Shown: positions 24,081 to 32,309 of the stretch, in pieces | Numbering within the stretch: the first letter of the stretch is position 1 | How the letters are laid out: the number at the start of each line of letters is the position of its first letter | The notes under the pieces: generated by a model | The model's input: the letters and a program-made list of their open reading frames with translations, nothing else | The model's database searches: none | Told to the model about the DNA's origin: nothing | Position numbers and translations under genes: made by a program | Assembly (NCBI GenBank): GCA_024228935.1 | Contig: JAAESX010000091.1 | Coordinates: 224,435-288,434 of the forward strand | Direction of reading: 5' to 3' | Origin: Pseudomonadota bacterium | Lineage (GTDB): Bacteria; Myxococcota_A; UBA796; CAJQPC01 | Length of the DNA: 64,000 bases

Positions 24081-25822
24081 AGCTCCTCGCACGGTTCGGG
24101 CGGAGGTACGCCCTCCCCTACCTGCCCTGGTATGCGGGCGGGTTCGTCTTCCTGGCGCTGACCAACTGGCTGGCGGTCCAGATCCCCGTGCACATGGCCG
24201 CGGCGATCGACGCCATGGGCCTCGACCCCGACGCGGTCCGCCACGAGGCGCTCCTCATCGCGCTGATGGGCCTGGCGGTCATCGCCGTGCGCACGGGCTC
24301 GCGCGTGCTGTTCTTCACGCCCGGGCGGCTGGTCGAGTTCCACCTGAAGAACGACCTCTTCGCCCAGCTCACGAAGCTCCAGCCGGCCGTCTATGCGCGC
24401 CTGGAGACCGGCGACATCGTGAGCCGGGCGTCGAACGACGTGGCGTTCCTGCGGGCGCTGGTGGGCTTCGGCACGCTCCAGATCTGCAACGTCACCCTCG
24501 CTCTCCTTCTGACCGGCGGCGAGATGGTGTCGCTCTCGCCGACGCTCACGCTGTACGTCACGGCGCCCATCCTCGTCGGGATGCTCATCCTGCAGGTGGG
24601 CATCTTCAACATGCACTCGCTGGTGCGGACCGCACAGGTGCAGCTGGCCGACCTGTCCGACCACGTCCTGAGCAGCCTTCAGGGCATCGGCACCATCCAG
24701 GGGTTCACCGCCGAGGACGCGTTCATCCAGCGGATGGACGACCGCAACCGCGCGTACATGGACACCAACGTCAAGCTGTCCATCATCCGCAGCCTCATCT
24801 TCCCGCTGCTGGCGATGGCCGGCGGGATCGGGCTCTGGGCGCTGCTCGAGTACGGCGGCCCGATGGCTGTCCGGGGCGAGGTCTCCGTCGGCGAGCTGGT
24901 CGCGTTCATCACGTTCATCGCGTACCTGCTCTGGCCGCTCATGAGCCTCGGCTGGCTCGTCTCCGTCTTCCAGCGCGGTCTGATCAGCCTCGAGCGGATC
25001 GACGAGCTGATGTACGCCACGCCGGATCGACCCGACCTGCCGCACCCCGTCACACCGGGCGTCGGCGCCCCTGGGCTGGCCATCCGCGGCCTGACCTACC
25101 GGTACGGCGAGGACGACGAGGAGCCCGCGCTCAAGGACCTGGATCTGGACATCGAGGCGGGCACGGTCGTCGGCATCTACGGCCAGACCGGCTCGGGCAA
25201 GTCGACGCTCCTGCGGCTCCTCATGCGCACGCGGAACCCTCCCGAGGGGACCATCGAGGTCGACGGCGTGGACCTGCGCAAGCTCGACCTCGACGCCTGG
25301 CGACGCAAGCTGGCGGTGGCTTCCCAGGTCCCGTTCCTCTTCTCCGACAGCATCCGCGACAACATCGCGATGGGCGGCTCGGACCCGGTCGAGCCGAGCG
25401 TCGAGCTGGCGGCGCTCAGCGGGGACGTCGAGCACCTGCCGGACGCGCTGGACACCATCGTCGGCGAGCGCGGCATCATGCTCTCGGGCGGCCAGAGGCA
25501 GCGGACAGCCCTGGCTCGGGCGCTGTACCGCGACTACGACGTGCTGGTCCTGGACGACGTGCTCTCGGCCGTCGACCAGAAGACCGAGCAGCGCCTGATC
25601 GACTCGCTCGAGCAGGTCGCGACGTCCGAGCGCGGTGACCGCGGGCGGCCCACGACGCTGCTGGTCTCGCATCGCATGAGCGTGCTCGCTCGCGCGGACA
25701 AGGTCGTCGTGCTGGCCGACGGTCGCAAGGTCGACGAGGGCCCGCACCTGGAGCTCATCGAGCGCCCCGGCCCCTACCGAGATGCCTGGCTCGCCCAGGA
25801 CGACGGGAGGGCGGACGCATGA
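24077..25822 (+). CDS. ABC exporter, transmembrane plus ATPase, degenerate-site half
   Basis: 581 residues starting at TTG 24077 (TTGA overlap with the previous stop). Six transmembrane helices (about 15-300) precede an ATPase domain with Walker A GQTGSGKST, an intact signature LSGGQRQ and Walker B VLVLDDVLSAVD. There the catalytic Glu after Walker B is Asp. This is the hallmark of the degenerate half of heterodimeric exporters such as BmrCD or TM287/288. The partner follows directly, overlapping by ATGA. It probably exports a hydrophobic compound or lipid from the inner membrane. Confidence 0.92.
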   Translation: MKLLARFGRRYALPYLPWYAGGFVFLALTNWLAVQIPVHMAAAIDAMGLDPDAVRHEALLIALMGLAVIAVRTGSRVLFFTPGRLVEFHLKNDLFAQLTKLQPAVYARLETGDIVSRASNDVAFLRALVGFGTLQICNVTLALLLTGGEMVSLSPTLTLYVTAPILVGMLILQVGIFNMHSLVRTAQVQLADLSDHVLSSLQGIGTIQGFTAEDAFIQRMDDRNRAYMDTNVKLSIIRSLIFPLLAMAGGIGLWALLEYGGPMAVRGEVSVGELVAFITFIAYLLWPLMSLGWLVSVFQRGLISLERIDELMYATPDRPDLPHPVTPGVGAPGLAIRGLTYRYGEDDEEPALKDLDLDIEAGTVVGIYGQTGSGKSTLLRLLMRTRNPPEGTIEVDGVDLRKLDLDAWRRKLAVASQVPFLFSDSIRDNIAMGGSDPVEPSVELAALSGDVEHLPDALDTIVGERGIMLSGGQRQRTALARALYRDYDVLVLDDVLSAVDQKTEQRLIDSLEQVATSERGDRGRPTTLLVSHRMSVLARADKVVVLADGRKVDEGPHLELIERPGPYRDAWLAQDDGRADA

Positions 25823-27570
25823 AGAAGGACACGGGAGACACCAAGGACTGGAAGCTCCTCGCTCGCATCCTGCCGTACGCGAAGCCGGACGCCGCGATGT
25901 TCATCGTCGCGCTCCTCATCACACCGCTGACGGCGCTCCTGAGCCTGGCCCAGCCCCTGCTGATGAAGCGGGCGCTCGACGACCACATCACCCCCGGCGA
26001 GCTCGACGGACTGCACGACGTCGCGCTGCTCTACCTGGGCGCGGTCATCGCCAGCTACGTCGCCCGGACCGTCTACACAACCCTGGTCGGAATCTCCGGC
26101 GAGCGGACCATCCTGCGCCTGCGGGACGGCATCTACCGGCACCTGCTGGCCCTGGCGCCGCGCTTCTTCGACAAGCGGCCCGCGGGCGAGCTCCTGACCC
26201 GGGCCACCTCGGACGTCGAGGCCCTGGGCGAGAGCCTGAAGGGCGGTGTCATCACCATCCTGCTCGACGTCCTCATCGTCGCGGGCGTGCTCATCTCGAT
26301 GTTCGCGCTCGAGTGGCGTATGACGCTGGTGCTCCTGCTCGCCGCGCCTCCGCTCTACATCGTCATCGAGGTCCTGCGCCGGCAGCTGCGGGTCCAGTTC
26401 AACCGCATCCGGGAGACGCTGGCCGCGGTCAACGCGTACATGGCCGAGCGCGTGAGCGGCATGGAGATCCTCCAGCTGTTCAACCACGAGGACGCCGCCG
26501 TCGAGCGCTACATCCGGCTCAACACGCCGTACAAGGACGCGTGCATCAAGTCGAACATCTACGACGCGCTGATGTACGCGGCGGTCGACGGCATCGGCTC
26601 GATGTGCATCGCCCTGATGCTCTGGTACGCGACGGGCGACCTCATCGCGACGGTCGTGTCCGCGGGCCTGGTGGCGGCCTTCATCGACCTGCTGAACCGG
26701 CTCTTCCGGCCGCTGCGCGAGCTGTCGCAGAAGATCACGACCATCCAGAGGGCGCTGGCCGCGCTCGACAAGATCTTCCGGCTGATGGACAGCGACGACG
26801 CCATCCCCGACGGCGAGCTCGACCTCGAGGCGGCCGACGGACGGCTCGAGCTCCACGACGTGCGCTTCGCCTACAACGAAGGCGACGACATCCTGAAGGG
26901 CGTCGACCTGACCGTGAACCCCGGCGAGGTCATCGCCATCGTCGGGCCCACGGGCTGCGGCAAGACGACGCTGACCCGGCTCGTGGACCGCAGCTACGAC
27001 GGCTACCGAGGCTCGATCCAGCTCGATGGGCACGAGATGACCGACCTGTCGCTCCGGTCCGTGCGCCAGGCCGTCGCGGCGGTCCGCCAGGACATCCAAC
27101 TGTTCCCGGAGACCGTCCGCTTCAACATCGCGCTCGACAACCCGCGCGTGGACGAGGCGAAGCTCACCGACGCCGCCGAGCTGGTGCACGCCAGCGACTT
27201 CATCAAGCACCTGCCCGGGAGCTGGGAGCACCTGCTGCGCCAGCGAGGAGCCAACGTCTCGGTCGGCGAGGGTCAGCTCCTGACGTTCGCCCGAGCGATG
27301 GCCTACGACCCCGCCGTCATCATCCTCGACGAGGCCACGGCGAGCATCGATCCGGTCACCGAGCAGCTGGTCCAGGACGCCATCGCGCGCATCCTCGAGC
27401 GAAAGACGGTCATCGTCATCGCGCACCGACTGAGCACGATCTCGGCCGCCGATCGCATCCTGGTCCTGCAGGGGGGCGAGGTCGCCGAGGTGGGGAACCA
27501 CGAGCAGCTGCTGGCGAAGGGCGGGCTGTACGCCGAGCTTCATGCGGCGGGGTTCGGCGAGGCCGTCTGA
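25819..27570 (+). CDS. ABC exporter, transmembrane plus ATPase, catalytic-Glu half
   Basis: 583 residues, ATG 25819 overlapping the preceding stop. Six helices are followed by an ATPase domain with Walker A GPTGCGKTT and Walker B VIILDEATASID with the catalytic Glu present. Its signature, however, is SVGEGQ instead of LSGGQ. Together with the preceding gene this gives one competent site (this protein's Walker motifs plus the partner's LSGGQ) and one degenerate site. That is the known asymmetric arrangement. It is last in the five-gene overlapping operon and converges with an ABC-2-type transporter gene. Confidence 0.93.
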   Translation: MKKDTGDTKDWKLLARILPYAKPDAAMFIVALLITPLTALLSLAQPLLMKRALDDHITPGELDGLHDVALLYLGAVIASYVARTVYTTLVGISGERTILRLRDGIYRHLLALAPRFFDKRPAGELLTRATSDVEALGESLKGGVITILLDVLIVAGVLISMFALEWRMTLVLLLAAPPLYIVIEVLRRQLRVQFNRIRETLAAVNAYMAERVSGMEILQLFNHEDAAVERYIRLNTPYKDACIKSNIYDALMYAAVDGIGSMCIALMLWYATGDLIATVVSAGLVAAFIDLLNRLFRPLRELSQKITTIQRALAALDKIFRLMDSDDAIPDGELDLEAADGRLELHDVRFAYNEGDDILKGVDLTVNPGEVIAIVGPTGCGKTTLTRLVDRSYDGYRGSIQLDGHEMTDLSLRSVRQAVAAVRQDIQLFPETVRFNIALDNPRVDEAKLTDAAELVHASDFIKHLPGSWEHLLRQRGANVSVGEGQLLTFARAMAYDPAVIILDEATASIDPVTEQLVQDAIARILERKTVIVIAHRLSTISAADRILVLQGGEVAEVGNHEQLLAKGGLYAELHAAGFGEAV

Positions 27571-27571
27571 C

Positions 27572-27589
27572 GACCCGGGTCAGCTGACC
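27572..27589. repeat. overlapping palindromes at a convergent gene junction
   Basis: GACCCGGGTC (27572-27581) and GGTCAGCTGACC (27578-27589) are perfect and overlap, straddling the stop of the leftward ABC ATPase gene and following that of the rightward exporter gene. No T-run follows, so a terminator role is only possible. Confidence 0.4.
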
Positions 27590-28281
27590 GACTCTCCGAT
27601 CTTCTCGAGGAACAGCCGCTCGAGGCCCTCCTCCCCGATGTCGGCCACCCGCTCGTCCGCCACGACCTTGCCGTGGGCGAGCATCACCACCCGGTCGGCG
27701 ACGCGCTCGACCGTCTCCAGCACGTGGGTGGAGAGCAGCACCGCCGAGCCCTCGTCGCACCGAGCCCGCAGGAAGCTCTTCACCCGAGCGGCCGAGGGCG
27801 GATCGAGGCCGTTGAGCGCCTCGTCCAGCACCAGCACGCCAGGCTTGCCGACCACGGCGGCCGCCAGGGCCGTTCGTCGCCGCATGCCCTGGCTGTACTC
27901 GCGGATCAGTCGATCGGCGTCGTCCCCGAGCGCCGCCAGACCCAGCGCCGCATCCAGGTCGCCCCCACCCCGCAGCTCGGCCACCAGCTCCAGGAACTCC
28001 CGACAGGTCAGGTAGTCGTACAGCGCCGGGTCCTCGGGCACGTACCCGAACTTCTCGCGGGCTCCGCCGGGGTCGGACAGCACATCCACGCCGCCGACGG
28101 ACACCGATCCGCTCGAGGGGCGCAGCTGGCCCGTCAGGATCTTGAGCGTCGTCGACTTGCCCGCGCCGTTGTGCCCGATGAACGCGACCAGCTCGCCCGG
28201 CTCGACCGTGAACGAGATGCCGTGCAGGACCTCGGTCGCGCCGTAGCTCTTGGTCAGGGCCTGGACGACGATGGCGCTCAT
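27580..28281 (-). CDS. ABC transporter ATP-binding protein (ABC-2 type)
   Basis: 233 residues. Walker A GHNGAGKST, signature YSQGMRRRTALA (a common variant in ABC-2 efflux ATPases), Walker B VLVLDEALNGLD and H-loop LLSTHVLET are all present and consistent with activity. The start ATG 28281 overlaps the upstream membrane gene's stop as ATGA. This is the energising subunit of a two-gene transporter. Substrates in this class include lipids, polysaccharides and drugs; none is indicated here. Confidence 0.92.
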   Translation of the reverse strand: MSAIVVQALTKSYGATEVLHGISFTVEPGELVAFIGHNGAGKSTTLKILTGQLRPSSGSVSVGGVDVLSDPGGAREKFGYVPEDPALYDYLTCREFLELVAELRGGGDLDAALGLAALGDDADRLIREYSQGMRRRTALAAAVVGKPGVLVLDEALNGLDPPSAARVKSFLRARCDEGSAVLLSTHVLETVERVADRVVMLAHGKVVADERVADIGEEGLERLFLEKIGESVS

Positions 28282-29642
28282 GTCACCTCCTTCACGAACA
28301 CGGTCGCGAGGCCGGCCCAGAGCAGCAGGCCGGTCAACAGGTACGGCGGCAGGCCCCGACCCCGCAAGCGCGAAGCCCCCGTCGCCGTCGCCGCGATCAC
28401 CAGCGCCAGCAGCTCGAGCCAGCCCAGGACGCCCGCAGCGACCGCTCCCTGGCGGATGCCGAGCGCGAGCACGCCGGGGATCACCGCGCCCTGCAGCCAA
28501 AGGAACACCGCCAGCAAGCGACCGCCCAGCTTCCGGCCGAGTCGGCGAGGCAAGGCGTGGTCGAGCCAGAGAGGGTCCGTCATCTCCAAGCGGATGGCGA
28601 CGACGCCGGTGAACACGACCGCGGCTCCTCCGATGAGCAGCGTTCGCGGCAGGGCCTCGGGCGCGACGCTCCAGCCCGACAGGGCCGAAAGTCCGCCGAG
28701 TCCCCACGCACCGGTGATCCAGCTCCGAAGCCCACGCCAGCCGTGTCGCAGCTCGTTCAGGAGTTCGAGCCGCAGCGGCGCCGGAGCGAACCGGACAGTC
28801 CAGTCCAGGTACACGCGCAGGGACTCCGCGGGGTCCTCCTGGCCGGCGTACGCGGCGTCGATCTCGGCGAGCAGCAGGGTCGTCCGGAAGTGGTAGGCCC
28901 GAGCGAGCCCAGGGCCCGGGAGCCAGGCGACCAGCGCGACGCCGAGCGGAGCCGCGAGCCACGCCCAGCCGATCGCCTGGCCGGACAACACGAGCTCGGC
29001 CCCCGTCGCCGCGGTCCAGACACCGACGGCTCCAAGGCCAAACGCCACGCCGGGCCCGTAGATCAGCGCCGCCTGGAGCCGCGGGTTGTTGCCACGCAGC
29101 AGGTTCATGACGCCGGCGAGCGCCGGACTCTCCGCCGCCCAGACGCTGCCCAGGTGGACCGGGAAGCCACCGCAGAGACCGATGAGCCAGCCCATCGCCG
29201 CGACCCAGACGGTCAGTGCCCAGGCGAGCGGATCGACGCGGAGGACCGGCAGTACCAGCGCGGCGGCCGCCACGATCCAGCCCAGCCGCTCCCAGCCCGT
29301 CCGGATCACGAGGTACCGCAGCAGCGCGCCAGCGTCGGCGGGGTGCGGATCGAGCACGGCGCGCTCGGGCCCGCGGACCAGCGCGGTGTAGGTCGCGAGC
29401 GACATGGCTCCGCAGGCCAGCAGCCCCAGCCTCAGCCCGAGACCGGCGACCCCCTGGCCCATCCGGCCGGACTCCAGAAAGCCCATGAACACGGGCTCGA
29501 CGAGCGGACCGGCCAGGATCAGGCCCACCAGCGGGACGAGCGGGAGCAGCATCGGGAGCCACCCCTCCGCCCGTCTGCGGTTGGCTCGACGTCGCTTCCA
29601 GGCCGTCAGATACGGGTTCGAGCCGGGAGAGCGAGGAGGCAA
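28278..29642 (-). CDS. ABC-2-type transporter membrane protein
   Basis: 454 residues with about ten hydrophobic helices after a basic N-terminus (AWKRRRANRRRAEGW). The start is TTG 29642, supported by AGGGA five bases upstream; an internal ATG just before the first helix is the alternative. Strict overlap with the downstream ATPase gene (ATGA) identifies it as the permease partner. Sequence similarity to a named permease family is not evident. The 85-base region upstream is shared with a divergent exported-protein gene. Confidence 0.75.
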   Translation of the reverse strand: MPPRSPGSNPYLTAWKRRRANRRRAEGWLPMLLPLVPLVGLILAGPLVEPVFMGFLESGRMGQGVAGLGLRLGLLACGAMSLATYTALVRGPERAVLDPHPADAGALLRYLVIRTGWERLGWIVAAAALVLPVLRVDPLAWALTVWVAAMGWLIGLCGGFPVHLGSVWAAESPALAGVMNLLRGNNPRLQAALIYGPGVAFGLGAVGVWTAATGAELVLSGQAIGWAWLAAPLGVALVAWLPGPGLARAYHFRTTLLLAEIDAAYAGQEDPAESLRVYLDWTVRFAPAPLRLELLNELRHGWRGLRSWITGAWGLGGLSALSGWSVAPEALPRTLLIGGAAVVFTGVVAIRLEMTDPLWLDHALPRRLGRKLGGRLLAVFLWLQGAVIPGVLALGIRQGAVAAGVLGWLELLALVIAATATGASRLRGRGLPPYLLTGLLLWAGLATVFVKEVT

Positions 29643-29727
29643 CTGGATCCCTGGAGGATGGACAGGCGTTGGCTCGACCCCTTATCTTGCTCGGCCGAGA
29701 CACCTCCTCCTGCATGCGGAGTTCCGG

Positions 29728-30360
29728 ATGAACCTGCTCCTGCTCGCCCTCCTCGCCGGTCCCGCGCTCGCGCAGGACGACGACGACGACGACGACTTCT
29801 CCTTCCTCGAGGCCGGCGACGAAGCCGCTGCCAAGACGGCCGCCGAGGCCATCGACGCGACCGACTTCGACGTCGACGAGGACGACGACTTCGGTGACTG
29901 GGAGGACGCGCCTCCCCCCAGCGAGCGGGACCCCGGTCCGGCACCCGAGCTCGGCCGACGCAACACGTCGATCGGGACGAACAAGGCCACCGCGCTTCCC
30001 TACACCGTCGTCGGGAAGAACCCGCTCGCCGACAACTACGAGGCCGCCGTCGTCTTCGCCGACCGGGACTCGGTCGTGGTCGAGCTGCCGATCCTCGTGG
30101 CTCGCAACGCCGGGGACTTCGAGGGCCGCGCCTACTGGGTCGTCGGCGAGGTCTACGCCGACGGCATGAAGATCGCCGAGAGCCGCCAGCAGGTCACGAG
30201 CGACGCCATCGCCAAGGCCGGTCCGACGCTGGTCTTCGTGAAGATGCTGGTGCCTGTGCCCGCCGAGAGCGGCTCGCTCGAGCTCCGCATCGGCAAGACC
30301 AGCAGCGCCGCGGGTCAGGCCGAGCCGCTGTTCACGCGCCAGGTCGCCTACAAGCTGTGA
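29728..30360 (+). CDS. acidic exported protein
   Basis: 210 residues with signal peptide MNLLLLALLAGPALA before QDDDD. The first 50 mature residues are a run of Asp, Glu and Ala. The rest (about 75-210) looks like one beta-sandwich domain (NYEAAVVFADRDSVVVELP, RAYWVVGEVYADG, LELRIGKT). ATG 29728 has GGAG eight bases before it. Its stop overlaps the next gene's GTG (GTGA), so it starts an envelope operon with the paralogous PDZ proteins. Function is unknown; chelation of cations by the acidic stretch is a guess. Confidence 0.7.
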   Translation: MNLLLLALLAGPALAQDDDDDDDFSFLEAGDEAAAKTAAEAIDATDFDVDEDDDFGDWEDAPPPSERDPGPAPELGRRNTSIGTNKATALPYTVVGKNPLADNYEAAVVFADRDSVVVELPILVARNAGDFEGRAYWVVGEVYADGMKIAESRQQVTSDAIAKAGPTLVFVKMLVPVPAESGSLELRIGKTSSAAGQAEPLFTRQVAYKL

Positions 30361-32276
30361 CCACGTCGCGCCCGGTCGCCATCGCTGCGATCGGGCTCGT
30401 CCTCCTTCTGTGCGGTCTGGTGGGCCTGTACCTGGGCGCCGTCCGCCCGGACGAGCCCACGCTCGGGAACGAGAAGAAGGAACGGCCGGTCACGGAACGA
30501 ACCACGCTGGCGACGTCCGCGGGGGCGTTCACCATCGCCGGACGCATCCTGACCAGCGAGGACGACCCCGTCGAGGGCGTCGTGGTGGGCTGCAACGACG
30601 ACCGGCTGGTGTCCGGGCCCGACGGGCGGTTCCGCGGCGAGGTCGAGCGCTCGTGCATGGCGCATGTCCGCAACCTGGCGGCGATGCCGCTGAACCACAT
30701 CGTCGAGGGTGAGAACGAGGAGGTCGACTTCGTGGTCGCCCCCGTCTGCCCGCTGACGGTCAAGGTCCTGGGACCCGACGGCCCGCTGGCCGACGCGACG
30801 GTGTCGGTGCGCGTCTTCAGCACGGAGTTCCCTCGTCCCGCGTACCAGCAAGAGACGACGGACGCCGACGGCCAGGTCGAGATGCCGCTGGCCCAGTGTG
30901 GCCGGCTGACCCTGTCGGCCGAGGCGGACGGACTGGCGCTGTCGGTGCTGCACACCGAGCTCGAGGGCTCGGCTCACCACACCATGACCCTGGTCCGCGG
31001 CACCCGTGTCCACGGGACGGTCCGGTCCAGCGACGGCGAGCTCCTGGACGGCGGCTCGGTCCGCGCGACCTACACCCAGGCGAAGGCGCCGATCGGACCC
31101 GACGGCACCTACGAGCTGCGACTCGCCCCCGGTGACTGGCGCCTGTACGCATCAGGGCACGCGCTCGACATCCTGGACGCCAGCCGTGACGTGACCGTCC
31201 TGGCCGGCATTCCCGAGCTCCAGGTCGACTTCACGCTCATGCGATACCGCCTGGTCGACGTCTACTGCGCCGGCCTGCCTGAGGACTCCTGCAAGACGGT
31301 CTTCCCGGTGATGTGCACGTCGTCACTGGTGCCGGTCGCCGAGCCCTGTCGCGGCGCCGAGCCGACGGTCTGTGCGTGCCCCACCGGCGAAGCGGCCATC
31401 CGCGGCGGTGGGCGCTCGGTCTCCGTCGAGACGGGGGACGAGGCGGCCTGGCTCGACTTCACCGCCACCGGGGGCGTGCGCGGCCGGGTCGAGCGGGACG
31501 ATGCGCCATTCCGCTGCTCGTACGGCGCGCTGCGCATCCCGGACGTCGGGATGGACCTGATCGGAGGCGGTCTCCACGCGCGCTCGGGGCGCTGTGAGGA
31601 GGACGGCACGTTCGAGATCCTGGGCCTCGACCCAGGCCGATGGGCGGTCGAGATCTACTCGCGCGATGGGCGCTGGCCCCAAGACGACGTGCTCGTCCAG
31701 GCGGACGTCCAGGACCTGGGCACCATCGATCTCTCCGATGGCGGCAGAATCACCGTCGAGGTCGTCGACGGCCTGACGGGCGAGCCCGCGGGGTGGGAGC
31801 CCATCGCGGCCAACCGCCGGGGGCGCGGCTCGGCCAACCCGATCGGAGCCGGCGGGATGAGCGATCCCGACGCCGGCGTGCTGGAGCTGACCGGGCTCCA
31901 GGACGGCACCTACGACGTCTTCTGTGCCAGCCAGCCGCTGGACCGGCACGTCGTCCATGTCACCGACGGGAGCCACCACACCGTGCAGCTGACCACCGGC
32001 GAGGGCTCGCTCCTGGACGAGCAGGGCTTCGCGGTCGCGACCGACGAGAGCGGCGATCTGGTCGTCTCCGAGCTCGACCCGGACGGTGGCGCAGCGGACG
32101 CCGGCCTGGCCTCGGGCGACATCCTGCTCGGCGTGACGGTCGCCGGGATCGACGTCCTGTCATGGGCTCCCTCGTTCTCCGACGAGGCGACGAGATGGGT
32201 CCTGGAGAACACAGACGGGTCCGGCGTCGTATTGGTGGTGGAGCGCGAAGATGCGCTCCTCGACATCCCGCTCTGA
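30357..32276 (+). CDS. membrane-anchored multidomain protein: regulatory-like beta domains, Cys-rich domain, PDZ
   Basis: 639 residues. Residues about 8-30 form a single N-terminal anchor with the remainder outside the cytoplasm. Carboxypeptidase-regulatory-like beta domains (AGRILTSEDDPVEGVVV, VHGTVRSSDGELLDGG) come first. They are followed by a six-or-more-Cys domain (VYCAGLPEDSC, VMCTS, CACPTGEAAI) and more beta domains (EILGLDPGRWAVEIY). A C-terminal PDZ-like segment (DPDGGAADAGLASGDILLGV) ends the protein. It has no protease domain. The next gene encodes a full-length paralogue with the same order, so this is a tandem duplication. It probably scaffolds envelope complexes. Confidence 0.72.
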   Translation: MTTSRPVAIAAIGLVLLLCGLVGLYLGAVRPDEPTLGNEKKERPVTERTTLATSAGAFTIAGRILTSEDDPVEGVVVGCNDDRLVSGPDGRFRGEVERSCMAHVRNLAAMPLNHIVEGENEEVDFVVAPVCPLTVKVLGPDGPLADATVSVRVFSTEFPRPAYQQETTDADGQVEMPLAQCGRLTLSAEADGLALSVLHTELEGSAHHTMTLVRGTRVHGTVRSSDGELLDGGSVRATYTQAKAPIGPDGTYELRLAPGDWRLYASGHALDILDASRDVTVLAGIPELQVDFTLMRYRLVDVYCAGLPEDSCKTVFPVMCTSSLVPVAEPCRGAEPTVCACPTGEAAIRGGGRSVSVETGDEAAWLDFTATGGVRGRVERDDAPFRCSYGALRIPDVGMDLIGGGLHARSGRCEEDGTFEILGLDPGRWAVEIYSRDGRWPQDDVLVQADVQDLGTIDLSDGGRITVEVVDGLTGEPAGWEPIAANRRGRGSANPIGAGGMSDPDAGVLELTGLQDGTYDVFCASQPLDRHVVHVTDGSHHTVQLTTGEGSLLDEQGFAVATDESGDLVVSELDPDGGAADAGLASGDILLGVTVAGIDVLSWAPSFSDEATRWVLENTDGSGVVLVVEREDALLDIPL

Positions 32277-32279
32277 TCG

Positions 32280-32285
32280 TAGGTT
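32280..32285 (+). promoter_or_regulatory. possible leaderless-type -10 box (TAGGTT)
   Basis: TAGGTT ends 6 bases before GTG 32292, the first codon of a five-codon reading frame that overlaps the start of the next gene. Confidence 0.3.
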
Positions 32286-32291
32286 CCCCCT

Positions 32292-32309
32292 GTGAAGATG
32301 ACACCGTGA
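32292..32309 (+). other. five-codon micro-ORF overlapping the start of the next gene
   Basis: GTG AAG ATG ACA CCG TGA. The TGA overlaps the GTG start at 32306 (GTGA). The eight bases GTGAAGAT at 32292 recur at 32306, so it could be a remnant of a 14-base duplication or a coupling peptide. Nothing shows that it is translated. Confidence 0.3.

Noticed and set aside
27572..27589. Rho-independent terminator between convergent ABC genes
   Set aside because: Stems are perfect but lack a loop and a T-run, so it is listed only as palindromes.
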